DNA from: Desulfospira sp963664655
GTDB lineage: Bacteria > Desulfobacterota > Desulfobacteria > Desulfobacterales > Desulfobacteraceae
Assembly (NCBI GenBank): GCA_963664655.2
Contig: OY761554.1
Span: 2,852,001-2,916,000, forward strand
Direction of reading: 5' to 3'
DNA: 64,000 bases
Shown: positions 45,392 to 53,613 of the stretch, in pieces
Layout of the letters: every line of letters starts with the position of its first letter
Numbering within the stretch: position 1 is the stretch's first letter
Made by a program: the position numbers and the translations under genes
The notes under the pieces: generated by a model
What the model was told of the DNA's origin: nothing
Database searches by the model: none
The model's input: the letters and a program-made list of their open reading frames with translations, nothing else

Positions 45392-45894
45392 CAGATGACC
45401 TCCTCCCTGGTTTGAATGGCCGCAAAGGTCTTGACACAGGTGGCGGCAAGCTCCAGAAAAAAGCAGGCGGCACCGGCCAGCATGATGGCCTGGGGGATCC
45501 ACAACGGGGTATGGGTCAGGGTCCCGGAGGTGGATTCGTACCGCAGGGAGGACTGGACCATTTTTAACAGATAGAGCCACAAATAGCCCATAAAAGCGGT
45601 GGTGGTCAGCGTTGCGATAAAGGTAATGACCCGGGCCGCTTTAGGGGGTAAAAATCCCAGGATCAGGGTGATCCTTATATGCCCTTTTTCTTTAAGGCAG
45701 TATCCGGCCCCCATGAATATGATGGCAGCAAGCCCGTAGGCGCTGTATTCGTCGCTGATAAGGGTGGTTTTTTCAAAAACGTTCCACAAAAAAATTTCCA
45801 CAAGGATAAGCAGGGTCATAAGCCCTAAGACCACGGCGGAAATATTGGCCATGATCTCACTGAGGACATCAGATAGTTTAACTAATCGGTTCAT
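45391..45894 (-). CDS. dctQ: TRAP transporter small permease (DctQ)
   Basis: 167 residues from the ATG at 45894 (GGAG six bases upstream; a GTG at 45906 is less likely). Four membrane helices as in DctQ proteins, with EKTTLISDEYSAYGLAAIIFMGAGY and LKEKGHIRI typical of the family. It pairs with DctM. Confidence 0.88.
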   Translation of the reverse strand: MNRLVKLSDVLSEIMANISAVVLGLMTLLILVEIFLWNVFEKTTLISDEYSAYGLAAIIFMGAGYCLKEKGHIRITLILGFLPPKAARVITFIATLTTTAFMGYLWLYLLKMVQSSLRYESTSGTLTHTPLWIPQAIMLAGAACFFLELAATCVKTFAAIQTREEVI

Positions 45895-45904
45895 TGGGAT
45901 CTCC

Positions 45905-46022
45905 ACAAGAGGCCGAAGGGGTTTAGGCTGAAGGTTTGTTAGGCCGAAGGGATTTAGGCTGAAGGCTGAAGGGGTTGATCCTTTCTCTCCTAACGGCCTT
46001 CAGCCTTCAGTCTTCAGCCTAT
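45905..46022. repeat. GGCTGAA heptamer array with inverted arms, between dctP and dctQ
   Basis: The plus strand has GGCCGAAGGGGTTTAGGCT-type units, then GGCTGAAGGCTGAAGG, a spacer, and GGCCTTCAGCCTTCAGTC. The array starts seven bases past the dctP stop and ends just before dctQ. A hairpin here would suit the common need for more binding protein than permease, which is an inference. Confidence 0.8.
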
Positions 46023-46028
46023 GGAAAT

Positions 46029-47018
46029 CTACCGGCCTGTAATTTTATAGTATTGATCTAAAATAGATTGGGCATCGGCCCCGGCTTTTTTGGCCCATTC
46101 AGCCCTGAGTTTTTCACCCACGGCATTGAGCTGGGCCCGGAATTCCTTGGATACCGGATTGATGGTCATCCCGTTTTCGGTCAGGGTGGCCCCGCTTTTC
46201 CGGTCCATGTCGCCGGCCAGGTTCCACATTTCATCTTCCATGTCTGCGGCGATTTCAAGGACAATGGCCTGGGTCTTTGGGTCCAGTTTGTCCCAGGCCG
46301 CCTTGTTCACGTTGATCATGTTCACCGGCCCCACAATGTTGATGGGGGTAAAGAACTTGAGAACTTCCCAGGCTTTGGCATCCACACCGGATACCGAAGA
46401 GGTGTACATGGAGTCCAGAAGGCCGGCTTTCATGGCCGGATATACTTCGGAAAAGGGCATTTTTCTGGCAGCGATACCGGTGGCGTTGCCAAATGCCAGG
46501 CCCGTGCCGTCATACACCCTCATCTTGAGGCCGGAAAGATCGGCTTCGGAGGCAATGGCTCTCTGGGTATAGATGCCGGAAAAGGGCCATACCGAGGTGT
46601 AAAGGGTCATCTGATTGAATTTTTCCAGTTTTTTGGCATAAACCGGTTTGGCCAGCTGGTAGAGAAGGCGCTGTTCAAAGGCATTGGTGGAAATAAAAGG
46701 CTGGGCCGTCAGGGCCAGCACCGGGGCATCCCCTTCAACCATGCCCGTGGGGATTTCGGCAATGGCCAGCTGGCCTTCGGCAACGGCCTTGAGCAGCTCA
46801 GGCCCTTTGAACCCCAGGGAAGATCCCGGGTGAAGAACGATTTCAAGCTCGCCGCCGGTGGCTTTGGCCACCCGGTCGGCAAACTCCTGGGCACCCTTGG
46901 AATGAAAGTTGCCGGCAGGATAGTTTAAGTGCAGGTCCCATTTGGTCTTGGCCCATGCGCTGGACAGGCCGGTCAGGGCAAATGCCAGGCCGGTCAACAG
47001 AATCAGTGCTTTTTTCAT
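46029..47018 (-). CDS. dctP: TRAP transporter periplasmic binding protein (DctP)
   Basis: 329 residues from the ATG at 47018 (GAGGAGGAAG upstream; the longer frame to 47063 has no ribosome site). Signal peptide 1-23 ending SSAWA. DctP family features: DLHLNYPAGNFHSKGAQEFA, GGELEIVLHPGSSLG, and LKMRVYDGTGLAFGNATGI with the Arg that usually binds a carboxylate. The ligand is probably an organic acid; the neighbouring pxpABC and acc genes suggest a lactam acid such as 5-oxoproline or a related ring compound. Confidence 0.92.
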   Translation of the reverse strand: MKKALILLTGLAFALTGLSSAWAKTKWDLHLNYPAGNFHSKGAQEFADRVAKATGGELEIVLHPGSSLGFKGPELLKAVAEGQLAIAEIPTGMVEGDAPVLALTAQPFISTNAFEQRLLYQLAKPVYAKKLEKFNQMTLYTSVWPFSGIYTQRAIASEADLSGLKMRVYDGTGLAFGNATGIAARKMPFSEVYPAMKAGLLDSMYTSSVSGVDAKAWEVLKFFTPINIVGPVNMINVNKAAWDKLDPKTQAIVLEIAADMEDEMWNLAGDMDRKSGATLTENGMTINPVSKEFRAQLNAVGEKLRAEWAKKAGADAQSILDQYYKITGR

Positions 47019-47087
47019 TTTCTTCCTCCTCAAATTAAGTAAATTAAGTAACTTTCCGGCCAAAGCCGGGGGTAAAAATGTGCCGTT

Positions 47088-47155
47088 AGCGTTTGGCTGT
47101 CAGCAGGTTGAGGCAACCCAAAAGCAAATGGCCGGCAGCTGTCAGCTTCAAGTCG
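47088..47155. repeat. Heptamer array (AGCTGAC type) at the gntR stop
   Basis: On the minus strand the GntR stop TGA is immediately followed by AGCTGAC-AGCTGCC-GGCCATT; the other end reads GCCGTTA-GCGTTTG-GCTGTCA on the plus strand. 7-bp phase with inverted halves, related to the array after the TolC-like gene. Confidence 0.65.
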
Positions 47156-47843
47156 TCATAAATAAAATAATCCGCTGCCTGAAGGTCTCGGTATGGTCCC
47201 CAAGCAATGCTTTAAGCTGTGTTAAGTTTTTTTCCTTAAGGTATTCGATAATCCGGTCATGCTCGGTTACCACGGATTCATGGTGGGCCGACAGGGGCCG
47301 TTCCGGGTCAATGGGATTTCCATAGGACAGGTAGGAAAGCCGCTTGGCCTCGTTTCTCACATCTCTGACAGCCCGGATTAAAAATTCATTCTGGGAACAT
47401 TTGGCAAACCCCATGTGGAATTCGTGGTTGGCTTCCACCAGCTTGAATACCTGGTTTTCACTGATGGCCTTCCTGACTTTCCGGTTGGCGGTTTCCATGG
47501 TTTTAAACAGGGATGAGCAGTCTTTTTTAACCGCTGTCTCGGCCACCCCGTTTTCAATGATCAGCATGCTTTCAAACATGGCCTTGGTATTTTGCAGGGT
47601 AATGGGCCGGACAATCATGCCTTTGTTGGGAAGGGATTCCACCATTTTTTCGCCCTGGAGCCGGACCAGGGCCTCCCGGACCGGGGTCCGGCCGATACCG
47701 GTTTCTTCCATGAGCTGGCCTTCTTCCAGGTGCTGGCTGGGCTGGTATTCAAGGCTGATAATTTTTCTGACAATGGCTTCATAGGCGCAGACCGCCAGGG
47801 GCTTTTTGGGAGGTTTCTGGATTTTGGCCGCCGGTTTGTTCAA
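47148..47843 (-). CDS. GntR/FCD-family transcriptional regulator
   Basis: 231 residues from a TTG at 47843 with AAAGGA seven bases upstream; the frame is open to 47933, but that stretch is AT-rich operator DNA. Winged helix about 15-75 (EEGQLMEETGIGRTPVREALVRLQGE), FCD ligand domain about 90-225 with the metal-binding His pattern (ANHEFHMGF, SAHHESVVTEHDRII). It sits between the TRAP/pxp operon and the divergent acc operon and most likely controls both through the palindrome at 47886-47930. Such regulators usually bind the pathway substrate. Confidence 0.88.
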   Translation of the reverse strand: MNKPAAKIQKPPKKPLAVCAYEAIVRKIISLEYQPSQHLEEGQLMEETGIGRTPVREALVRLQGEKMVESLPNKGMIVRPITLQNTKAMFESMLIIENGVAETAVKKDCSSLFKTMETANRKVRKAISENQVFKLVEANHEFHMGFAKCSQNEFLIRAVRDVRNEAKRLSYLSYGNPIDPERPLSAHHESVVTEHDRIIEYLKEKNLTQLKALLGDHTETFRQRIILFMTT

Positions 47844-47885
47844 TACAGATTCCTTTAATCCGGTTGGGGGTGCTTTAAGTTCTGA

Positions 47886-47930
47886 AAAATATACTTGACA
47901 TAGATTAAAAATATATGTCAAGTATATTTT
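47886..47930. promoter_or_regulatory. 17-bp-arm inverted repeat, GntR operator candidate
   Basis: AAAATATACTTGACATA (47886-47902) and its exact complement (47914-47930) are separated by 11 bp, in the divergent region between gntR and the BCCP gene. The arms contain TTGACA on both strands, so the site overlaps likely promoter elements. Its length and perfection are notable for a FCD-type operator. Confidence 0.75.
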
Positions 47931-47962
47931 CAAAATTATTCAATTAAAGGAGGTTACGGACC

Positions 47963-48214
47963 ATGGCGGACAATCTTTACACATTGAAATCACCGGTGAT
48001 GGGAACATTTTACAGGGCGTCGGCCCCTGGTGCACCGCCCCTGGCTGAAGTGGGCAAAACGGTTAAAGAAGCCGATATCCTTTGCGTTATTGAATCCATG
48101 AAAATTTTTACCGAACTTCGAAGCGAGGCTGACGGGGTGGTCAAGGAAATCCTGGTGGAAAACGAAGAGCCGGTCATGAAACATCAGGACATCATGGTGA
48201 TTGAGAAAGCATAA
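47963..48214 (+). CDS. accB: Short biotin carboxyl carrier protein
   Basis: 83 residues, essentially one biotinyl domain without the long N-terminal linker of E. coli AccB. The biotin attachment site is ESMKIF (Lys47), where E(A/S)MKM is usual. AAAGGAGG lies nine bases before the ATG. It would shuttle carboxyl-biotin between the biotin carboxylase encoded next and the PxpB/PxpC pair. The gene symbol follows the family name only; a role in fatty-acid synthesis is not implied. Confidence 0.9.
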   Translation: MADNLYTLKSPVMGTFYRASAPGAPPLAEVGKTVKEADILCVIESMKIFTELRSEADGVVKEILVENEEPVMKHQDIMVIEKA

Positions 48215-48238
48215 GGGTCGTTCAAGGACAAGTTTAAA

Positions 48239-49597
48239 ATGGATATCAAGCGGATTTTAATTGCCAACCGGGGGGAGATTGCCTTAAGGGTGATCCGGAC
48301 CTGCCGTGAAATGGGCATTCACACCATTGCGGTGTACTCGGACGCGGACAAGGACAGCCGGCATGTCAGGCTGGCCCATGAGGCGGTTCATGTGGGGCCG
48401 GCCTTAAGCCACAAAAGCTATTTAAATATGGACCAGATCATGGCCGCCGTGGAAACATCCAGCGCCGATGCGGTCCATCCGGGCTATGGGTTTTTATCGG
48501 AAAACTCAGGTTTTGCCAGAGCCTGTGAGCAAAAGGGCGTGACCTTTATCGGCCCGTCAGCCGATACCATTGAACGGGCAGGGGATAAATCTGCCGCCCG
48601 GCAGACCTTAACGGATTTAGGGGTTCCGGTAATCCCGGGCAGCCGGGATGTGCTGGCTTCTGCTGAGATGGCCTGTGAAACCGCAGACCAGGTCGGTTAC
48701 CCGGTGATCCTCAAGGCCTCCGGCGGCGGGGGCGGCCGGGGGATGCGCATCGCCAAAAATAAAGAAGAACTGGTCCAGGCCTTTGCCATGGCCTCAGGAG
48801 AGGCGGCAGCGGCATTCGGCAACCCGGACATCTATCTTGAAAAATATATTGAAAAGCCCCGGCACATTGAGATCCAGATTTTAGGGGACCAATACGGCAA
48901 CTATGTCCACCTCAACGAGCGGGAGTGCAGCATCCAGATGCGGTACCAGAAGCTCATTGAAGAGGCCCCGTCCCCATTTGTGGATGAGGCGTTAAGGCAG
49001 GCCCTGGGGCAAACCGCCCTGAAGGTGGCCCGGGCCATAAATTATGTCAATGCCGGCACCATGGAGTTTCTGGTGGACAAGGACAAGAATTTTTACTTCA
49101 TGGAGGTCAATGCCAGGGTCCAGGTGGAACATCCGGTCACCGAATATATTACAGGGGTGGACATTGTGGAACAGCAGATCCGCATGGCCAGGGGTGAAAA
49201 ACTTGAATTAAGGCAGGAAAACCTTGCGCCCCAGGGCTGGTCAATGGAATGCCGGATCAATGCCTGCGACCCGGATGACAATTTCATGCCCTCCCCGGGG
49301 CAGATTGAGTCGGTCCGGTTTCCCGGGGGCTTCGGGGTCCGCCTGGACACCCATATTTATGACCGGTATATGGTCAGCCCCTTTTATGATTCTCTGATCG
49401 GCAAGCTCATTGTCCATGCCAAGGACCGGCCATTGGCCATTGGCCGCATGCAGCGGGCTTTGGCGGAGTTTGAGGTGACCGGGATCGCCACCACCATTCC
49501 GTTTTTTAAGAAGGTGTTTGAGAACCGGGCGTTTCAGGAAGGGGAGATCACGACTCATTTTCTGGAAGAACAAATGTTTGGGAAGGCTAAAGGCTGA
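48239..49597 (+). CDS. accC: Biotin carboxylase
   Basis: 452 residues, the usual AccC length. ATP-grasp features: ILIANRGEIALRVIRTCREMG, VHPGYGFLSEN, KASGGGGGRGMRI, EKYIEKPRHIEIQILGD, ECSIQMRYQKLIEEAPSP and FMEVNARVQVEHPVTE. It carboxylates biotin on the carrier protein using ATP and bicarbonate. The final codons and the stop (GGCTAAAGGCTGA) are part of a heptamer-type repeat, so the last residues may be repeat-derived. Confidence 0.93.
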   Translation: MDIKRILIANRGEIALRVIRTCREMGIHTIAVYSDADKDSRHVRLAHEAVHVGPALSHKSYLNMDQIMAAVETSSADAVHPGYGFLSENSGFARACEQKGVTFIGPSADTIERAGDKSAARQTLTDLGVPVIPGSRDVLASAEMACETADQVGYPVILKASGGGGGRGMRIAKNKEELVQAFAMASGEAAAAFGNPDIYLEKYIEKPRHIEIQILGDQYGNYVHLNERECSIQMRYQKLIEEAPSPFVDEALRQALGQTALKVARAINYVNAGTMEFLVDKDKNFYFMEVNARVQVEHPVTEYITGVDIVEQQIRMARGEKLELRQENLAPQGWSMECRINACDPDDNFMPSPGQIESVRFPGGFGVRLDTHIYDRYMVSPFYDSLIGKLIVHAKDRPLAIGRMQRALAEFEVTGIATTIPFFKKVFENRAFQEGEITTHFLEEQMFGKAKG

Positions 49598-49605
49598 AGG
49601 ATAAA

Positions 49606-50388
49606 ATGGAAAATAAAGAAGGGCTGTGGCTCCAGGACATGACCTGGCAGGAGGCGCAACAGATTATCGAAACCAGTGGGAAAACCATTCTGCTGCCCGT
49701 GGGCAGTACGGAACAGCACGGCTATCACCTGCCTTTGGGAACCGATACCATGGTGGCGGTTGATTTGGCCGCCAAAGCCTCCCGGGAGACCGGGGTGCCC
49801 GTGGCCCCGCCCCTCTGGTTCGGATGGAGCCCCCATCACATGGTGCTGCCCGGAACCATTACCATCCGTCCGGAAATCCTGGCCGAGCTGGCCTTTGACA
49901 TCCTGTCCTCTCTTTGCGCCCACGGGTTTGAAAATTTTGTCTTGATCAACGGACACCGGATCGTCAACATCACCTGGCTGCAGATAGCCGCTGAACGGGC
50001 CAAACGGGAACTTTCCGTCAATCCGGTGATTTTTGACCCGGCCTACATGTCCAAAACCATTGTCAAAAAAATGGGCTGGGGCAGCGTGGGCCATGCCGAA
50101 GAGATCGAAACCTCCCAGATGATGCACTGCCGGAAGGATTTAGTCCATATGGACCTGGCCGTGGATCACCCCCACACCCCGGCGGATCTCTACAGCGTAG
50201 ACCCGTCCTTTGACGGGGACACCCTGTGTTATGTGCCGTTAAGCCCTGAAGAAATGAAGGCCCTGGTCAAGGCTTCGGGCGGGACATCCGGAGAACCTTC
50301 CAAGGCGTCAGCCGAAAAAGGAAAGGTCTATTTTGACCACCTGGTCTCAAGGCTGGTGGCGGTTATCCGGAATTTGAGAGCAGTGTAG
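49606..50388 (+). CDS. Creatininase-family amidohydrolase
   Basis: 260 residues with the creatininase metal site: GSTEQHGYHLPLGTD (Glu36, His38, Asp47), INGHRIVN, and EEIETSQMMH (a Glu-rich metal motif with His). The family opens or cleaves cyclic amides (creatinine, FAPy lactams, mycofactocin precursor). It lies eight bases after accC and is presumably co-expressed with it, which ties it to the lactam-opening theme of pxpABC. The exact substrate is unknown. Confidence 0.85.
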   Translation: MENKEGLWLQDMTWQEAQQIIETSGKTILLPVGSTEQHGYHLPLGTDTMVAVDLAAKASRETGVPVAPPLWFGWSPHHMVLPGTITIRPEILAELAFDILSSLCAHGFENFVLINGHRIVNITWLQIAAERAKRELSVNPVIFDPAYMSKTIVKKMGWGSVGHAEEIETSQMMHCRKDLVHMDLAVDHPHTPADLYSVDPSFDGDTLCYVPLSPEEMKALVKASGGTSGEPSKASAEKGKVYFDHLVSRLVAVIRNLRAV

Positions 50389-50427
50389 TTTTTTGAGAAA
50401 TGGCAGAATAACGCCATTAAAAAGGCC

Positions 50428-50907
50428 TTATTCCATTTCAACCATTCGTTTATAGATTCCCGGGCTGGATCCGGGAATCACGGTGGCTGATGCGACTTTC
50501 TTGTAAAATTCAATGTGCCTGTCATCAACCCACCCGGCAATGGCGTATCCGTATTCATTATCCCACATATCATTCAAACAGGAAAAAAGAAGCTGGGCAC
50601 CGATGCCCTTTTTTCGTTCATCGGGTTTAACCCCGATGGGGCCGATGTATCCTTTGGCCGTTGCGTCATAACAGGCGAATCCCACCATGACGGTTTCCTT
50701 TACACCGATAAAACAGGAGACAGGGGCTTTTGAAAAACATCTTTCACATTCATTTGCCCAGCGGTCATTAAATTCTTTTCGGATAAATTCAATCACCTTG
50801 GTTTTGTCAACGGCCAGAGGCCGGACAATTTTGAGTTGAGAATCAAACCGTTCCTTTGGATACTTTCCCAAGGGCAGATCATATAATTTTATCAGTAAAT
50901 CTGGCAT
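50428..50907 (-). CDS. GNAT-family N-acetyltransferase
   Basis: 159 residues from the ATG at 50907 (GGAGGTAACC directly upstream; the in-frame codon at 50919 is a poor start). The acetyl-CoA loop is GVKPDERKKGIGAQLL, preceded by a GYIGPIGV strand; the C-terminal WVDDRHIEFYKKV is typical. It converges on the creatininase gene; a weak stem (AATGGC/GCCATT) lies between. Substrate unknown. Confidence 0.82.
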   Translation of the reverse strand: MPDLLIKLYDLPLGKYPKERFDSQLKIVRPLAVDKTKVIEFIRKEFNDRWANECERCFSKAPVSCFIGVKETVMVGFACYDATAKGYIGPIGVKPDERKKGIGAQLLFSCLNDMWDNEYGYAIAGWVDDRHIEFYKKVASATVIPGSSPGIYKRMVEME

Positions 50908-51193
50908 GGTTACCTCCATACAATCTCATCCCGGATACCCTCAAGCTGTTCAAGATCAGCGGATATTACCCCAGAAAATCGAAAGATCTTCCATATCACG
51001 GATAAAGTTTACACTGGCACCGGTAATGTCCGTCAGATCTTCTCCCGGGTCATGTTCTGAAGTTTCCGGGAATATTTGATGGATTTCCCGAGATATTCGG
51101 GCATCCGTGGGTGACAGGAATATGTCATGGCCATTTGATGCGCCCTTAAGTGAGGTTAACCGTACAGTCAATTTTTTTTAGCGTCAAGGTGTT

Positions 51194-51244
51194 TCACCGA
51201 ACGGTTAAAGCTCTTGCCCGTCAGGTAAATTAACCGTTCGGTGA
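51194..51244. promoter_or_regulatory. Paired ACCGAACGGT/ACCGTTCGGT dyads (15-bp inverted repeat)
   Basis: TCACCGAACGGTTAA (51194-51208) and its exact complement (51230-51244) are 21 bp apart. Each arm is itself a near-palindrome ACCG-WW-CGGT, the style of a TetR-family operator. No TetR gene is next to it. The surrounding gap 50908-51587 shows no convincing gene. Confidence 0.55.
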
Positions 51245-51414
51245 TTTTTAAGAGAGCCGCAATGCATGGTCATTATGATGTGAGACAAAGGAAATGGGAA
51301 CATACCATTTATCAATTTACGTGAAGTCATATTTAGTCGTCGTATTATTGAAGTTTGAAAATTATTGTCTCATTTCGGTTGGTTAATCCTGTTTTTCGGA
51401 AATGTGAATATTCC

Positions 51415-51443
51415 TTGACAAAAAGTGATGAAGCATTTACTAA
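51415..51443 (+). promoter_or_regulatory. Candidate sigma-70 promoter for the large lipoprotein
   Basis: TTGACA at 51415-51420, 17-bp spacer, TACTAA at 51438-51443 (or ACTAAT one base on), 145 bp before the lipoprotein ATG. The -35 box is perfect, the -10 box weak. Confidence 0.4.
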
Positions 51444-51587
51444 TCCTACTAAAGCACAATCAAATTTGGATGTCATGACGAAATTGATGAGTCATGGTAA
51501 ATTTAATGCGTAGGGGCGGAAACCACAAAAGTTGAAAAGCCGTTATTATTTTTATGTTTATGCTAAACCTAGGAGGAATATCTACAA

Positions 51588-53447
51588 ATGAGAATTGTAA
51601 AAAGGACGTTTTTTGGCTTGTTTTTGATCCTGTGTTTGTTGTTTCTTGCGGCCTGTAATGGCGGTGGCGGTGGCGGTGATGCTGCGGATGCCACCATCAG
51701 CGGTATTGCCGCAGCGGGCGCTCCCATAGTCGGTACCATAAACATTAGAGGGGCAAACGGTGCCACATCCCAAAGTGCAATTTTGGCTGACGGAAGTTAC
51801 GAAGTCAATGTTGAAGCCCTGACAGCCCCCTTTCTGATCTGGGCACAGGGAACGGCCAACGGAAAGGAAGTCAAGCTTTATTCCACGGTGGACTCTACTG
51901 AGGAAAACGCCAATGTCACACCGGCCACCAATTTGGTCATGGCCATGGCTTTAGGGGCCGACCCGGCAGACGTTTATGAGGATGATCCTGATGCGGATGT
52001 TCCTGATGCCGCTGATATAGTCAATGCGGCGGTACGGGTCCAGGAACTTTTAAGCAGTGTTTTCGCCACCCTGGAAATGGATGCAGACTTTGATTTGATG
52101 AACGGTGAATTTGTCATCGGAGAGTCCTTTGATAGGGTCCTTGATACAGTATCCTTTCAAGTAGACAGCTCAGACCCTGACAATGTGACCGTAGAGATTG
52201 CCGACAAGTCCTCGGGTACAACAATGTTTGAACATAACGCTTCAAGCGGGGAAACCGGAACGGAACTGACACCTGAAGAAGTTCAGGACATTGTTGGGGC
52301 CAATCTCACTTTTCAGGAAGAAGCCCTGACCATATTAAAAAAAATAGAAGAGTTGTATAAAACCTCAAAGCCAACTGAAGATGAATTGAAGGACACCCTG
52401 CTTCCTTACATGACATCTGATTTTTTGGATGAGGGCCTGGGCCGTGTGGATGTCCTGGAAGATTGGCTGGATGAAGACGAAGGGCCAAGCACCGGCATTA
52501 CAATTACAGCGGTGAGTATTTACCGGGGAATGAGCAACGCTAAAGCGGTGTATAATAATGTAACAATAGACGAAATGCCTGGTTATACCAAAGGAAACTG
52601 GTGTTTGGTAACATTGAACGAAAATGGTGTTTCTGAAAGTTTTATCACCGCATTTGTCAGAGATGGAAACATCGTAAAATGGTACGGCAACCGGTGCCCA
52701 TTTTATGACGGGGGTGATTTAGAAAGCGACCATGTTTTTGAAAAGTCGGAATACAGTGGGGAGAGCAAGTGGTCCGGTCTTGATTTATGGGCGGAAGATG
52801 AGGGTAATGTGGCGTTGACCACGTACGGTATTAATGGATTTATTGTGTCGCATCCAGCGTTGCCCGATCTGACCAATATCGGTTATCCCGGCATCAACGG
52901 CCTTTTGCTTGAACGGACCAGTGATATAGATCCGGAATATGAAATTTCTTCAACAACGACATCCCATTGGATGCATCAATATACCGAAGATGACGGTTTG
53001 GATATTGATGACCTCACGGCCGGAGATGAGTTTTTCTTTATCGGGGTGGATGTTGATACCAAAGAAGTTAAGCATAGCTGGATCTGCCCGCTTAATGCCG
53101 TTCCCCTTAAGAAAAGCGAACTGACCAGTGCGCATTTTCCAACCATTACCACGCCAACTGATTCCGGTGATGTAAGTATTCCCGGTGAGATCACTGTGGC
53201 CTGGACCCTGCCCACCGCAACAGATGCCTTTGCAGACTGGGTTTCTATTAACTTTGGTACTGGTTCCAATTGGTCAAATATGGACGAAGATAATCCTGAG
53301 TGGGGTGATAAAGACTGGTTGACAACCACCTTTGATACCTCTGAAACCAGTATCACCAATCCCACCTGGTTTAATGTCCAGGTAACTGCAGAGGACGGAC
53401 GTGGCATGGCTTTTAAAAGGATTCATTCTTTTTCACTGCCCCAATAA
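51588..53447 (+). CDS. Large secreted lipoprotein of unknown function
   Basis: 619 residues. Lipoprotein signal with lipobox FLAAC (Cys23), then a G-rich linker (NGGGGGGDAAD). Residues about 36-110 look like a carboxypeptidase-regulatory or Ig-like module (ISGIAAAGAPIVGTINIRGANG). The middle is acidic (DDPDADVPDAAD; DWLDEDEGPS), and the C-terminal 100 residues resemble another beta-sandwich (TPTDSGDVSIPGEITVAWTLP). Acidic loops suggest calcium binding. AGGAGG lies 11 bases upstream. No known enzyme motif was recognised; similar lipoproteins with G-rich linkers are common on Desulfobacterota surfaces. Confidence 0.8.
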   Translation: MRIVKRTFFGLFLILCLLFLAACNGGGGGGDAADATISGIAAAGAPIVGTINIRGANGATSQSAILADGSYEVNVEALTAPFLIWAQGTANGKEVKLYSTVDSTEENANVTPATNLVMAMALGADPADVYEDDPDADVPDAADIVNAAVRVQELLSSVFATLEMDADFDLMNGEFVIGESFDRVLDTVSFQVDSSDPDNVTVEIADKSSGTTMFEHNASSGETGTELTPEEVQDIVGANLTFQEEALTILKKIEELYKTSKPTEDELKDTLLPYMTSDFLDEGLGRVDVLEDWLDEDEGPSTGITITAVSIYRGMSNAKAVYNNVTIDEMPGYTKGNWCLVTLNENGVSESFITAFVRDGNIVKWYGNRCPFYDGGDLESDHVFEKSEYSGESKWSGLDLWAEDEGNVALTTYGINGFIVSHPALPDLTNIGYPGINGLLLERTSDIDPEYEISSTTTSHWMHQYTEDDGLDIDDLTAGDEFFFIGVDVDTKEVKHSWICPLNAVPLKKSELTSAHFPTITTPTDSGDVSIPGEITVAWTLPTATDAFADWVSINFGTGSNWSNMDEDNPEWGDKDWLTTTFDTSETSITNPTWFNVQVTAEDGRGMAFKRIHSFSLPQ

Positions 53448-53569
53448 CAATAGCCGGCCTGGTTTTGTTTTTGGTTGATCCGGAATTAAGGACCGGTAGG
53501 GAGCAAGTCCTTTAATTTTAGACAGGCCTTGTCTCTCTTTTCTGCAACACACCGGTTGGTTTTAAGGAT

Positions 53570-53608
53570 GGCAGTCCCCTTTTCGATACGGCAGGTAAAG
53601 GGACTGCC
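53570..53608 (+). promoter_or_regulatory. Hairpin over the ribosome-site region of the GspC-like gene
   Basis: GGCAGTCCCCTTT and AAAGGGACTGCC pair with one bulged C around a 14-base loop. The right arm contains the only AAGGG-like ribosome site upstream of the ATG at 53614, so folding would hide it. Alternatively it is a terminator-like stem after the lipoprotein gene; no T-run follows. Confidence 0.4.
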
Positions 53609-53613
53609 TATCC

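Noticed and set aside
50956..51171. 71-codon open frame on the minus strand
   Set aside because: Starts with TTG in an A/T tract, has no ribosome site or recognisable domain, and its start overlaps promoter-like sequence.
53450..53610. Possible cyclic di-GMP riboswitch before the GspC-like gene
   Set aside because: A hairpin is present, but the conserved GEMM core sequence could not be found.
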